16,736 bases of DNA from an uncultured Burkholderiales bacterium (GCA_903898725.1 CAIUGQ010000177.1:1-16736), one strand, 5' to 3'. Positions 1-6,905 are shown, counted from the stretch's first letter. The notes: generated from the sequence alone by a model not told the origin. Translations and numbers: made by a program.

Positions 1-197
1 ACCGTGATGCGCGCGTCGCCCGCCACCACCACCTGCCCGGCCCTCACCTTGCGGCTGCGGCGGGACTCCACCACCCCGTCGACCCGCACCGCGCCCGCAT
101 CCACCATCACCTTGGCGGCGCCGCCGCTCGGGGCGGTGCCGGTGGCCTTGAGCAGCGCGTCCAGGGCGATGTGATCGCCCCTCAGCACGAACTTCAC
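1..197 (-). CDS. S4-domain RNA-binding protein (YbcJ-like), C-terminal end cut by window edge
   Basis: Small RNA-binding protein made almost entirely of one S4 domain. About 65 residues are visible, and YbcJ-type proteins are about 70 residues long, so only a few C-terminal residues should be missing. The S4 signature is readable: DALLKATG near the start, then SGGAAKVMVDAGAVRVDG, then SRRSRKVRAGQVV. These correspond to the S4 helices and the basic loop that contacts structured RNA. The start is GTG at 197, overlapping the TGA of the DUF1993 gene as GTGA, which implies translational coupling. The RNA target cannot be told from sequence. The family is inferred to act around rRNA or ribosomes. 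Family call is confident; function is not. Confidence 0.85.
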   Translation of the reverse strand, partial: MKFVLRGDHIALDALLKATGTAPSGGAAKVMVDAGAVRVDGVVESRRSRKVRAGQVVVAGDARIT

Positions 198-709
198 GCG
201 AGCGTCGGGACCGGCCCGAGGTAGTCGCGCTTGCCGACGTCGACGCCGTTGTGGCGCAGGATGTCGTAGGCGGTGACGACATGGAAATAGAAGTTCGGGT
301 GCGCCCAGTGCAGCAGGTAGGTGCGGCCGTCGAACACGTAGGTGCTCGCCCGGGTCGGCACCTCGACGCGCCGGGACTCGGCACCCTCGTACTTCTCGGC
401 GGGGACGCTGGCGATGAACGCGCGGGTGCGCTCGATGCGAGCCTTGAGCTGCTCGATCGTGGTCTCGTCGTCGGCGAACTTCGGCGCCTCGACGCCGGTC
501 AGGCGCGCGACGCCGAACTTGGCCGAGTCGGTCGCGATCTGGACCTGGCGCACCAGGGGGAACATGTCGGGGGACAGCCGCGACTGCAGCAGGACGGCCG
601 CGTCGTAACCCTTGGCCGCCGCATGGGCCGCCGCCTTCTCGAGCAGGGTGGAGAGGTTGCGCAGCATCGCGTCGAACACCGGCGCGGCGAGGTCGTGGAG
701 GGTCGTCAT
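194..709 (-). CDS. DUF1993 family protein
   Basis: A 171-residue protein of the DUF1993 family, probably a DinB/YfiT-like four-helix bundle; no activity has been established that I know of. The recognisable part is the C-terminal half: an HWAHPNFYFH segment followed by AYDILRHNGVDVGKRDYLG. Its histidines could bind metal as in DinB-like proteins, which is inference. The ATG at 709 is chosen over an upstream in-frame ATG because an exact AAGGAGA ribosome site (718-724) lies 8 bases before it and the family starts with the motif TTLHDLAAPVF. It is the first gene of a minus-strand pair and overlaps the S4 gene by 4 bases. An extended -10 promoter candidate lies just upstream. Confidence 0.85.
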   Translation of the reverse strand: MTTLHDLAAPVFDAMLRNLSTLLEKAAAHAAAKGYDAAVLLQSRLSPDMFPLVRQVQIATDSAKFGVARLTGVEAPKFADDETTIEQLKARIERTRAFIASVPAEKYEGAESRRVEVPTRASTYVFDGRTYLLHWAHPNFYFHVVTAYDILRHNGVDVGKRDYLGPVPTLA

Positions 710-737
710 CGTTCGTGTCTCCTTCGGGAACGCGGCG

Positions 738-746
738 ATGCTAGCA
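738..746 (-). promoter_or_regulatory. Candidate extended -10 promoter for the DUF1993/S4 pair
   Basis: Read on the minus strand, 746-738 is TGCTAGCAT, an extended -10 (TG-n-TAGCAT). It places transcription start near 731, about 22 bases before the ATG at 709 and just before its strong ribosome site. No good -35 is visible, as is common for extended -10 promoters. It lies back to back with the promoter of the HemJ-like gene. Confidence 0.4.
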
Positions 747-797
747 CCGCCCACGGACAGGCATCGCCGCGCGCGGCCACCGGCGAAGGCGAGCCGG

Positions 798-803
798 TAC
801 AAT
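798..803 (+). promoter_or_regulatory. -10 box (TACAAT) of the HemJ/CopD-like gene
   Basis: TACAAT matches the sigma70 -10 consensus at 5 of 6 positions and stands out in this GC-rich context. Its last base is 7 bases before the A of the ATG at 810, so transcription would be expected to begin at or within a base or two of the start codon. No good -35 is seen: the stretch 17 bases upstream reads GGCCAC. Confidence 0.5.
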
Positions 804-809
804 CGTCCG

Positions 810-1226
810 ATGCTCTGGGTCAAGTCGCTGCACATCATCTTCGTCACCAGCTGGTTCGCCGGCCTGTTCTATCTGCCGCGGATCCTGGTCAATCTGGCGA
901 TGGTGGATCCCGCCTCGGTCGCCGAACGCGAGCGGCTGCTCCTGATGGCCCGCAAGCTCTACCGCTTCATGGGGCCGCTGATGCTGCTGGCCCTCGGCTT
1001 CGGCTTCTGGCTGTGGTTCGGCTGGGGCTTCGGCGGCGGCTGGCTGCATGCGAAGCTCGCGCTGGTCGTCGCGCTGCTCGGCTATCACCACGTCTGCGGC
1101 GCGATGATCCGGCGCTTCGCGAACGGCGAGAACCGGCGCTCGCACGTCTGGTACCGATGGTTCAACGAAGCACCGGTGCTGCTGCTGGTGGCGGTGGTGA
1201 TCCTGGTGGTCGTCAAGCCCTTCTGA
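810..1226 (+). CDS. HemJ/CopD-family membrane protein (probable protoporphyrinogen oxidase HemJ)
   Basis: A 138-residue integral membrane protein of the UPF0093/CopD family that includes HemJ, which oxidises protoporphyrinogen IX to protoporphyrin IX in heme synthesis. Hydrophobic segments lie at about 4-28, 53-72, 80-96 and 120-136, giving four helices. The N-terminal LHIIFVTSWFAGLFYLPR motif with His8 and the later HAKLALV segment with Lys82 look like the His and Lys known to be essential in HemJ. FNEAP near the C terminus is also typical. The ATG at 810 fits the family start exactly. No Shine-Dalgarno sequence precedes it, and a -10 box ends 7 bases upstream. The enzymatic role is inferred from family; a broader CopD-like role is possible. 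Confidence 0.82.
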   Translation: MLWVKSLHIIFVTSWFAGLFYLPRILVNLAMVDPASVAERERLLLMARKLYRFMGPLMLLALGFGFWLWFGWGFGGGWLHAKLALVVALLGYHHVCGAMIRRFANGENRRSHVWYRWFNEAPVLLLVAVVILVVVKPF

Positions 1227-1333
1227 GCCCCCGCCCGCACACGCCTGCGCCCCCTTGTCCAAGGTCCGGCACCCGCTCCGGTCCGACCCGCGCCCCGTCC
1301 CGGGCCGCGCCCCCTGCGAGGAGACCCCGCACC

Positions 1334-1930
1334 ATGAAGACCGTCCGCTACTACTTCACCCCCGCCTCGCCCTGGACCTACCTCGGGCATGCCCGCTTCG
1401 TCGAGATGGCCCGGCGTCACGGCGCGACGGTGCTGCTGCGGCCGGTGGACCTCGGCCGGGTGTTCCCGGTCTCCGGCGGCCTGCCGCTCGCCAAGCGCGC
1501 ACCGCAGCGCCAGGCCTATCGGCTGCACGAGCTCGCGCGCTGGCGCGACTTCACCGGCGTGCCGCTGACGGTCCATCCGAAGTTCTTCCCCGTGCCGGCC
1601 GACATGGCCGCGAAGACCCTCATCGCCGCCGACCTCGCCGCCGGCACCGACGCGGCGCTCGGTCTGGCCGGTGCGGTGATGCGCGCCTGCTGGGCCGAGG
1701 AACGCGACATCGCGGACCCGGACACCCTCGCGGCGATCGTCGCCGCCCAGGGGCTCGACGCGGCGGCGCTCGCCGCCCGCGCCGATGCGGCGGCCGCTGC
1801 CTACGACACCTACACCGCCGAGGCGGTCGAGCATCAGGTCTTCGGGGCGCCCTGGTACCAGGTCGGCGACACGCCGTTCTGGGGCCAGGACCGGCTCGAG
1901 TTCGTCGACCGCGCGCTGGCCCGCGGGTGA
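1334..1930 (+). CDS. 2-hydroxychromene-2-carboxylate isomerase family protein (DsbA/GST-kappa fold)
   Basis: A 198-residue thioredoxin-fold protein of the DsbA-like/GST-kappa group that includes NahD, the glutathione-dependent isomerase of naphthalene breakdown. The N-terminal YYFTPASPWTYLG puts Ser12 where the family's catalytic serine binds glutathione. HPKFFPVPADMAAK lies mid-protein, and the C terminus has the typical VFGAPWYQVGDTPFWGQDRL. Many betaproteobacteria carry such genes with no aromatic catabolic neighbours, as here, so the real substrate is open; a general glutathione-dependent role is as likely as naphthalene degradation. An AGGAG site at 1319-1323 lies 10 bases before the ATG. 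The stop codon overlaps the GTG start of the next gene. Confidence 0.85.
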   Translation: MKTVRYYFTPASPWTYLGHARFVEMARRHGATVLLRPVDLGRVFPVSGGLPLAKRAPQRQAYRLHELARWRDFTGVPLTVHPKFFPVPADMAAKTLIAADLAAGTDAALGLAGAVMRACWAEERDIADPDTLAAIVAAQGLDAAALAARADAAAAAYDTYTAEAVEHQVFGAPWYQVGDTPFWGQDRLEFVDRALARG

Positions 1931-3156
1931 GCGCCTCGCCGTCCCCCGCGCGCGGGCGGCCGGCCTCGGCAGGCGCCCCGACGGTGTTCTTCGCGCCCTG
2001 CCCGCGCGGACTCGAGGCGGTGCTGGCCGACGAGCTGCGCGCGCTCGGTGCGACGGTCCGCGAGACGCCCTCGGGCGGCGTGCGCTTCGAGGGCGACACC
2101 CATGTCGCGCTGATGGCGAACCTGCACTCGCGGATCGCCAGCCGCGTGCTGCAGCAGGTCGCCCATGGCAGCTACCGGGGCGAGGACGACCTGTACCGGC
2201 TCGCCCACGACACCGAGTGGGAGCGCTGGCACGATCCGCTAGCCTCGCTGCGGGTCGACACCACCGCAGTCGGCGCACCGGTCCGCAGCCTGCAGTTCGC
2301 GACGCTGCGGATCAAGGACGGCATCGTCGACCGGGCGCGGGACCGGGTCGGGGACCGGCCCTCGATCGAGAAGCAGCGTCCCGATCGGCGGGTGTTCGCG
2401 TTCCTCGACGCCGGTCGCTGCACGCTCTACCTCGACTGGTCGGGCGAGTCGCTCTTCAAGCGCGGCTGGCGCCGCGACGGCGTCGAGGCACCGATGAAGG
2501 AGAACCTCGCGGCCGGCCTGCTGGCGATCGCGGGCTGGGAGCCCGGCATGCCGCTGCTCGATCCGTTCTGCGGCTCGGGCACGATCGTCGTCGAGGCCGC
2601 GATGATCGCCGCGGGCGTGCCACCCGGCGCGCAGCGTCCGTTCGCCTTCGAGCGGATGCGCGGCTTCGATCGCGGCGCCTGGGAACGGATGCGCAGCATC
2701 GTGCCGCGCGAGGCGCCGGCTGCGGCGACGATCTTCGGTTCGGACGTCTCGGAGTCGGCGATCGCCGCGGCCCGCGCGAACCTCGCACGCTGCGGCGCCG
2801 ACCCGCGCTGGGTGTCGCTGCGCCAGATCGACGTGCTGCACCTCGAGGCCGCCCCCGCGACGTCAGGGCTGCTGCTCACGAACCCGCCCTATGGCGAGCG
2901 TCTCGACGTGAAGGGACGCGAATCGCTGACCGGTGCCGAACGCTTCTGGCCGGCATTCGCCACCCAGCTCAAGCAGAAGTTCGCCGGCTGGAGCGTGGGC
3001 CTGTTCACCAACGACCTCGAGGTGCCGCGGATGATGCGGCTCAAGCCCTCGAAGCGCACGCCGCTCTTCAACGGCGCGCTGGAGTGCCGGCTGTTCCGGA
3101 TCGAGATGGTCGCCGGCTCGGCGAGGAAGGACGCGCCGGACGCTCAGAAGCCGTGA
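1927..3156 (+). CDS. THUMP-domain class I SAM-dependent rRNA (guanine-N2) methyltransferase, RlmL-type
   Basis: A 409-residue RNA methyltransferase matching the N-terminal half of E. coli RlmL, which makes m2G2445 in 23S rRNA. A THUMP-type RNA-binding region covers about residues 20-170, with the ferredoxin-like start FFAPCPRGLEAVLADEL. The Rossmann methyltransferase follows: motif I DPFCGSGT at 212-219 binds SAM, and NPPYGER at 319-325 is the motif IV that holds the target base. The RlmK half that is fused in E. coli is absent, as usual in this class in betaproteobacteria. Start is GTG at 1927, overlapping the previous TGA as GTGA, so it is translationally coupled. The stop codon lies inside the left arm of a long palindrome. 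The exact target guanine is inferred. Confidence 0.88.
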   Translation: MSASPSPARGRPASAGAPTVFFAPCPRGLEAVLADELRALGATVRETPSGGVRFEGDTHVALMANLHSRIASRVLQQVAHGSYRGEDDLYRLAHDTEWERWHDPLASLRVDTTAVGAPVRSLQFATLRIKDGIVDRARDRVGDRPSIEKQRPDRRVFAFLDAGRCTLYLDWSGESLFKRGWRRDGVEAPMKENLAAGLLAIAGWEPGMPLLDPFCGSGTIVVEAAMIAAGVPPGAQRPFAFERMRGFDRGAWERMRSIVPREAPAAATIFGSDVSESAIAAARANLARCGADPRWVSLRQIDVLHLEAAPATSGLLLTNPPYGERLDVKGRESLTGAERFWPAFATQLKQKFAGWSVGLFTNDLEVPRMMRLKPSKRTPLFNGALECRLFRIEMVAGSARKDAPDAQKP

Positions 3157-3273
3157 AGAAACCGTAGCGAGCAGGCCCGAGCCGGTGCCGAGGAGCGCAG
3201 CCGTACGTGATGTACGGCGAGCACCGCAGGCGCCGGATCGGGACGCGCAGTAGGTATATTCACGGCTTCTCAG
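3143..3273. repeat. Long imperfect palindrome spanning both convergent stop codons
   Basis: The outer arms 3143-3157 and 3259-3273 pair at 14 of 15 positions. Further in, the stretch around 3178-3189 pairs imperfectly with 3231-3242, and the centre is GCCGTAC-gtgat-GTACGGC (3200-3218), a perfect 7-base stem with a 5-base loop. The rlmL-like TGA (3154-3156) and the pilU TGA (3270-3272 on the minus strand) each sit in an arm. A transcript of either strand could fold into one long hairpin, so it may act as a two-way terminator or RNA 3' end protector. The layered structure resembles dispersed palindromic intergenic repeats, but only one copy is present in this window. Confidence 0.65.
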
Positions 3274-4466
3274 ACGATGTCGAGGTGCTCGGTACCCGCG
3301 TGCAGGTCGCGGTTCGTGCGCTTGCTGTTGAGCTTGATGTTCAGCCGCAGGTCGTTCACCGAGTCGGCGTTCCGGAGCGCGTCCTCGTAGGTGATCTTGC
3401 CGCGCTCGTACAGGTCGTAGATCGCCTGGTCGAAGGTCTGCATGCCGAGCTCGCGGGACTTCTTCATCACGTCCTTGATGCCCGAGACCTCGCCCTTGAA
3501 GACCATGTCGCTGACCAGCGGCGTGTTCAGCAGGACCTCGACCGCGGGGACGCGCCCCTTGCCCGTCGCGATCGGCATCAGGCGCTGCGACACGATCGCC
3601 TTGAGGTTCAGCGACAGGTCCATCAGCAGCTGCTGACGCCGCTCTTCCGGGAAGAAGTTGATGATCCGGTCGAGCGCCTGATTGGCGCTGTTCGAGTGCA
3701 GCGTCGCCATGCACAGGTGGCCGGTCTCGGCGAACGCGATGCCGTGCTCCATCGTCTCGCGGTCACGGATCTCGCCGATCATGATCACGTCGGGCGCCTG
3801 GCGCAGCGTGTTCTTCAGCGCCATCTCCCAGCTGTCGGTGTCGACGCCGATCTCGCGGTGGGTGACGATGCAGTTGCGGTGCGGATGCACGAACTCCACC
3901 GGATCCTCGATGGTCACGATGTGGCCGTACGTGTTCTCGTTGCGATAGCCGATCATCGCAGCGAGCGAGGTCGACTTGCCCGAGCCGGTGGCGCCGACCA
4001 TGATGATCAGCCCCCGCTTGGTCAGCGACAGGTCGCGCATCACCGGCGGCAGGTCGAGCTCCTCGAAGCGCGGGATCTGCGTCTGGATGGTCCGCAGCAC
4101 CACGCCGACGCGGCCGAGCTGCATGAACGCGTTGACCCGGAAGCGCCCGATGCCGCTCGGGCTGATCGCGAAGTTCAGCTCCTTCTTCGCCTCGAACTCG
4201 CCGGCCTGCCGGTCGTTCATCAGCGCGCGTGCGAGCTCGATGGTGTGCTGCGGCGTCAGCGGCACGTTCGAGACCGGCGTGAGCTTGCCGTCGATCTTGA
4301 AGGCGGGCGGGAACTCGGCGGTCAGGAACAGGTCCGAGCCGCGCTTGGAGATCATCAGCTTGAGCAGGTCGTGCAGGAACTTCGACGCCTGCTCGCGCTC
4401 CATGCCGATCGGACGGGCCCCGGCGGCACTGCTCGAGGGCTGCTTCTGATCGGACATCGACGCCAT
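3270..4466 (-). CDS. pilU: Type IV pilus twitching motility ATPase PilU
   Basis: A 398-residue hexameric secretion-type ATPase that assists PilT in pulling back type IV pili at the inner membrane. All motor motifs are present: Walker A GATGSGKST (158-166), Asp box TIEDPVEF (about 185-192), Walker B VIMIGEIRD (227-235) and His box GHLCMATLHS (249-258). It lacks the C-terminal AIRNLIRE motif of PilT, having PLVSDMVFKGEV in that region, which together with the longer C terminus marks it as PilU. The ATG at 4466 is preferred over the one at 4457 because an AAAGGA site sits about 10 bases upstream. It follows pilT by 22 bases and is probably co-transcribed with it. In studied species PilU depends on PilT for function. 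Confidence 0.95.
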   Translation of the reverse strand: MASMSDQKQPSSSAAGARPIGMEREQASKFLHDLLKLMISKRGSDLFLTAEFPPAFKIDGKLTPVSNVPLTPQHTIELARALMNDRQAGEFEAKKELNFAISPSGIGRFRVNAFMQLGRVGVVLRTIQTQIPRFEELDLPPVMRDLSLTKRGLIIMVGATGSGKSTSLAAMIGYRNENTYGHIVTIEDPVEFVHPHRNCIVTHREIGVDTDSWEMALKNTLRQAPDVIMIGEIRDRETMEHGIAFAETGHLCMATLHSNSANQALDRIINFFPEERRQQLLMDLSLNLKAIVSQRLMPIATGKGRVPAVEVLLNTPLVSDMVFKGEVSGIKDVMKKSRELGMQTFDQAIYDLYERGKITYEDALRNADSVNDLRLNIKLNSKRTNRDLHAGTEHLDIV

Positions 4467-4488
4467 CGTGCGGGGATCCTTTCGGCCT

Positions 4489-5532
4489 TCAGCCGGGGAA
4501 GTTGTCTTTGTTCGCGGCGGCCGAACGCGCTTCGCCCATCGAGATCGTGTTGCGCTTGACCAGGTCGGTCAGGCACTGGTCGAGGGTCTGCATGCCGACC
4601 GACGCGCCGGTCTGGATCGCCGCGTTCATCTGCGCGACCTTGGCCTCGCGGATCAGGTTACGGATCGCGGGCGTGCCGATCATGATCTCGTGCGCGGCGA
4701 CCCGGCCGCCGCCGTCCTTGGTCTTGAGCAGCGACTGCGAGATCACCGCCTTGAGCGACTCGGAGAGCATCGCGCGGACCATCTCCTTCTCGGCCGCCGG
4801 GAAGACGTCGATGATCCGGTCGATGGTCTTGGCCGCGCTCGAGGTGTGCAGCGTGCCGAACACCAGGTGGCCGGTCTCGGCCGCCGACAGCGCGAGTCGG
4901 ATGGTCTCGAGGTCACGCAGCTCGCCGACCAGGATGATGTCCGGGTCCTCGCGCAGTGCCGAGCGCAGCGCGTTGGTGAAGGACAGCGTGTGCGGGCCGA
5001 CCTCGCGCTGGTTGATCAGGCAGCGCTTGGAGTCGTGCACGAACTCGATCGGATCCTCGACGGTCAGGATGTGGCCGTAGACGTTCTCGTTGATGTGGTT
5101 GATCATCGCCGCGAGCGTCGTCGACTTGCCCGATCCGGTCGGGCCGGTGACGAGGATCAGGCCGCGCGGCTGCGAGGCCAGCTCACCGAAGATCTTCGGC
5201 GCGTTCAGGTCCTCTAGCGAGAGGATCTTCGAGGGAATCGTCCGCATGACGGCGCCGGCGCCGCGCTGCTGCTGGAACGCGTTGACGCGGAAGCGCGCGA
5301 GGCCCGGGATGGCGAACGAGAAGTCGCACTCCAGGTTCTCCTCGTAATCCTTGCGCTGGGCGTCGTTCATGATGTCGTAGATCATCCCGTGCACCGCCTC
5401 GTGCTCCATCGGCGGGAGGTTGATCCGGCGAACGTCGCCATGCACGCGGATCATCGGCGGCAGACCCGCCGACAGGTGCAGGTCCGATGCCTTGTTCTTG
5501 ACCGAGAAAGCGAGTAGTTCCGCGATGTCCAT
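4489..5532 (-). CDS. pilT: Type IV pilus retraction ATPase PilT
   Basis: A 347-residue ATPase that powers pilus retraction for twitching, surface sensing and DNA uptake. The N-terminal MDIAELLAFSVKNKASDLHL is the classic PilT start. Motifs follow in order: Walker A GPTGSGKST (130-138), Asp box VEDPIEF (158-164), Walker B DIILVGELRD (198-207), His box GHLVFGTLHT (221-230) and the retraction-specific AIRNLIRE (289-296). Length matches the family. A GAGG site lies 5 bases before the ATG at 5532, and in-frame upstream ATGs would only add low-complexity sequence. It is divergent from yggS and is the first gene of pilT-pilU. No clear sigma70 or sigma54 promoter is visible upstream. Confidence 0.96.
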   Translation of the reverse strand: MDIAELLAFSVKNKASDLHLSAGLPPMIRVHGDVRRINLPPMEHEAVHGMIYDIMNDAQRKDYEENLECDFSFAIPGLARFRVNAFQQQRGAGAVMRTIPSKILSLEDLNAPKIFGELASQPRGLILVTGPTGSGKSTTLAAMINHINENVYGHILTVEDPIEFVHDSKRCLINQREVGPHTLSFTNALRSALREDPDIILVGELRDLETIRLALSAAETGHLVFGTLHTSSAAKTIDRIIDVFPAAEKEMVRAMLSESLKAVISQSLLKTKDGGGRVAAHEIMIGTPAIRNLIREAKVAQMNAAIQTGASVGMQTLDQCLTDLVKRNTISMGEARSAAANKDNFPG

Positions 5533-5647
5533 GAATGCCTCGACGGCCGATGCCGACCCCAGAAAGGACGATGGTAGGGACCGTTCCCCGCCCGCGCCCG
5601 CCTCGACCGAAGGTCCGTCACGGGCCGCGACGGACGGTACCGCGTCG

Positions 5648-6385
5648 TTGCGAGACCGCCACGGGGCGGTGCTCGAGCGGATCGCGGCCGCGGCCCGGGC
5701 CTGCGGACGGGCGCCGGACGACATCGCGCTGCTCGCGGTGAGCAAGACCTTCGATGCCGACGCGGTGCTCGAACTGGCCGACTGCGGGCAGCGGGACTTC
5801 GGCGAGAACTATTTGCAGGAAGCGCTGGCGAAGAGGACAGAGGTCGGCGACCGGTGGCGGCCGCAGCCGTCCGGGCGGTCGCGACCCGACGGCGACCGAC
5901 CGCTCGTGTGGCATTTCATCGGCCCCGTCCAGTCGAACAAGACCCGGGCGATCGCGGAGTCCTTCGACTGGGTGCACTGCGTCGAGCGCGACAAGGTCGC
6001 GCGCCGGCTGTCCGAACAGCGCCCGCCCGGGCTGGCACCGCTGCAGGTGTGCATCCAGGTCGACGTCAGCGGCGAGGCGACCAAGAGCGGCTGCGACCCC
6101 GAGGACGCGCTGGAACTCGCCCGCACGATCGTCGCCCTGCCCGGGCTGCGTCTGCGGGGCCTGATGGCGATCCCGGCGCCGACCGCGGACACGGCGCTGC
6201 AGCGCATGCAGTTCGCGCGGGTGCGGGCAGTGTTCGAGCGGCTGCGGGCGGCGGGCCTGCCGCTCGACACGCTGTCGATGGGGATGTCGGCGGACCTGGA
6301 GGCGGCGATCGCGGAGGGGGCGACGATCGTGCGGGTCGGGACGGCGCTGTTCGGGGCGCGTCCGCCGAAGGTGCGGGGGGATTGA
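5648..6385 (+). CDS. yggS: YggS family PLP-binding protein (PLP homeostasis)
   Basis: Member of the YggS/YBL036C/PLPBP family, an alanine-racemase-like barrel that binds pyridoxal phosphate and keeps its level balanced. The PLP lysine is in LLAVSKTFD (Lys33 from this start). Other hallmarks are FGENYLQEA, WHFIGPVQSNKTR, LRGLMAIPAP, LSMGMSADLEAAI and the final VRVGTALFGAR. Start choice: TTG at 5648 gives 245 residues and an N terminus of family length. The only in-frame ATGs, at 5525 and 5531, would add about 40 low-complexity residues and collide with the pilT start at 5532. Neither start has a strong ribosome site, so this is uncertain. An insert of about 13 Arg/Pro/Gly-rich residues precedes WHFIGP. 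Confidence 0.9.
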   Translation: MRDRHGAVLERIAAAARACGRAPDDIALLAVSKTFDADAVLELADCGQRDFGENYLQEALAKRTEVGDRWRPQPSGRSRPDGDRPLVWHFIGPVQSNKTRAIAESFDWVHCVERDKVARRLSEQRPPGLAPLQVCIQVDVSGEATKSGCDPEDALELARTIVALPGLRLRGLMAIPAPTADTALQRMQFARVRAVFERLRAAGLPLDTLSMGMSADLEAAIAEGATIVRVGTALFGARPPKVRGD

Positions 6386-6389
6386 ACAG

Positions 6390-6416
6390 CCGGCTATCGC
6401 CGGGTTCCCGTTTTGT
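6390..6416 (+). terminator. Probable yggS terminator
   Basis: CCGGC-tatc-GCCGG, a perfect 5-base stem (6390-6403), begins 5 bases after the yggS stop and is followed by GTTCCCGTTTTGTG, the only T-rich tract nearby. The stem is short and the T tract is displaced by a few bases, so strength is uncertain. Confidence 0.45.
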
Positions 6417-6427
6417 GTCGCACCGGT

Positions 6428-6447
6428 GCGCCGCAAGTCTGCGGCGC
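6428..6447. terminator. Strong hairpin between convergent yggS and rpsT
   Basis: GCGCCGCA-agtc-TGCGGCGC is a perfect 8-base stem with a 4-base loop. There is no T run on either side. It could end transcripts from either direction by a factor-dependent route or protect 3' ends. Confidence 0.5.
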
Positions 6448-6463
6448 CCGCTTCACAAGGGGC

Positions 6464-6497
6464 GCGGGCAGTGCCCGCTCGCGCGGCGGTGCCGCGC
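6464..6497 (-). terminator. Two tandem hairpins downstream of rpsT
   Basis: GCGCGGC-ggt-GCCGCGC (6481-6497) begins 7 bases beyond the rpsT stop, followed by GCGGGC-agt-GCCCGC (6464-6478). Both stems are perfect with 3-base loops. No T tract follows on the minus strand, so this is not a textbook intrinsic terminator. The placement still suggests 3' end formation for rpsT. Confidence 0.45.
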
Positions 6498-6504
6498 GCC
6501 CTTG

Positions 6505-6768
6505 TTACGCCATCCGCTTGATCGCGGCGGACAGGCGGCTCTTGTAACGCGACGCGGCGTTCTTGTGGATGATGCGCTTGTCGGCGATCGAGTCGATCAC
6601 GCTCGTCGACGCCTTCATCTGCGCGGCGGCCACGGTCTTGTCACCGGTGGCCATCGCCTTGCGGACCGACTTGATGGCGGTGCGCAGGCGCGAGCGCAGG
6701 CTGGAGTTGTGCGCGTTCTGCTTGACGGCCTGGCGGGCGCGCTTGCGAGCGGAAGCGATGTTTGCCAT
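6505..6768 (-). CDS. rpsT: 30S ribosomal protein S20
   Basis: An 87-residue, very basic, helical protein that binds the 5' and 3' minor domains of 16S rRNA early in small-subunit assembly. The sequence from MANIASARKRARQAVKQ through DKRIIHKNAASRYKSRL is the standard bS20 pattern, and length matches the family. The start is ATG at 6768 with an AAGAAGAGA purine tract about 7 bases upstream. It is a single-gene unit with its own promoter and a leader of about 65 bases, divergent from murJ and convergent with yggS. In E. coli S20 represses its own translation. The leader here contains a hairpin, but autoregulation is inference. Confidence 0.97.
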   Translation of the reverse strand: MANIASARKRARQAVKQNAHNSSLRSRLRTAIKSVRKAMATGDKTVAAAQMKASTSVIDSIADKRIIHKNAASRYKSRLSAAIKRMA

Positions 6769-6793
6769 GCGAAAATCTCTTCTTAGGGATTCC

Positions 6794-6817
6794 GCTGCCG
6801 GCGACGTTGCGGGCAGC
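6794..6817 (-). promoter_or_regulatory. Hairpin in the rpsT leader
   Basis: In the rpsT 5' leader, GCTGCC (6817-6812) can pair with GGCAGC (6799-6794) around a 12-base loop. It lies about 25 bases before the start codon and could take part in S20 autoregulation or simply stabilise the leader. Confidence 0.3.
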
Positions 6818-6841
6818 AAGAAAAATTCGGGAAAGCCTTGA

Positions 6842-6871
6842 AGTATAAGACGTATTCGACCATGGCCGCAA
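6842..6871 (-). promoter_or_regulatory. rpsT promoter
   Basis: On the minus strand TTGCGG (6871-6866) and TATACT (6847-6842) are separated by 18 bases. The -10 matches the consensus at 5 of 6 positions; the -35 is weak. Transcription start would be near 6835, giving a leader of about 65 bases. This AT-rich spot is the only such island in the rpsT-murJ gap. Confidence 0.55.
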
Positions 6872-6905
6872 GTCGGCACCCGCAGCCCTGCTCCGGGGCA
6901 TCCGC

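Noticed and set aside
251..1262. Long open frames on both strands across the DUF1993 and HemJ-like genes
   Set aside because: They are Arg/Ala/Gly-rich or His/Gln-rich readings typical of shadow frames in very GC-rich DNA and have no family features. The genes in the other frames have clear motifs.
1227..1333. Possible small gene or terminator between the HemJ-like gene and the isomerase
   Set aside because: The 107 bases are C-rich with no clear stem and no start with a ribosome site apart from that of the isomerase itself.
3207..4559. 450-residue plus-strand open frame opposite pilU
   Set aside because: It is rich in His, Arg, Val, Leu and Asp, as expected from the reverse of a conserved ATPase gene with strong third-position GC. 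PilU motifs settle the strand.
5571..5741. ATG at 5571 with an AGAAAGGA purine tract before it
   Set aside because: It looks like a ribosome site, but it is out of frame with yggS, and the reading gives only a Pro/Arg-rich peptide. The tract is also too close to the ATG.
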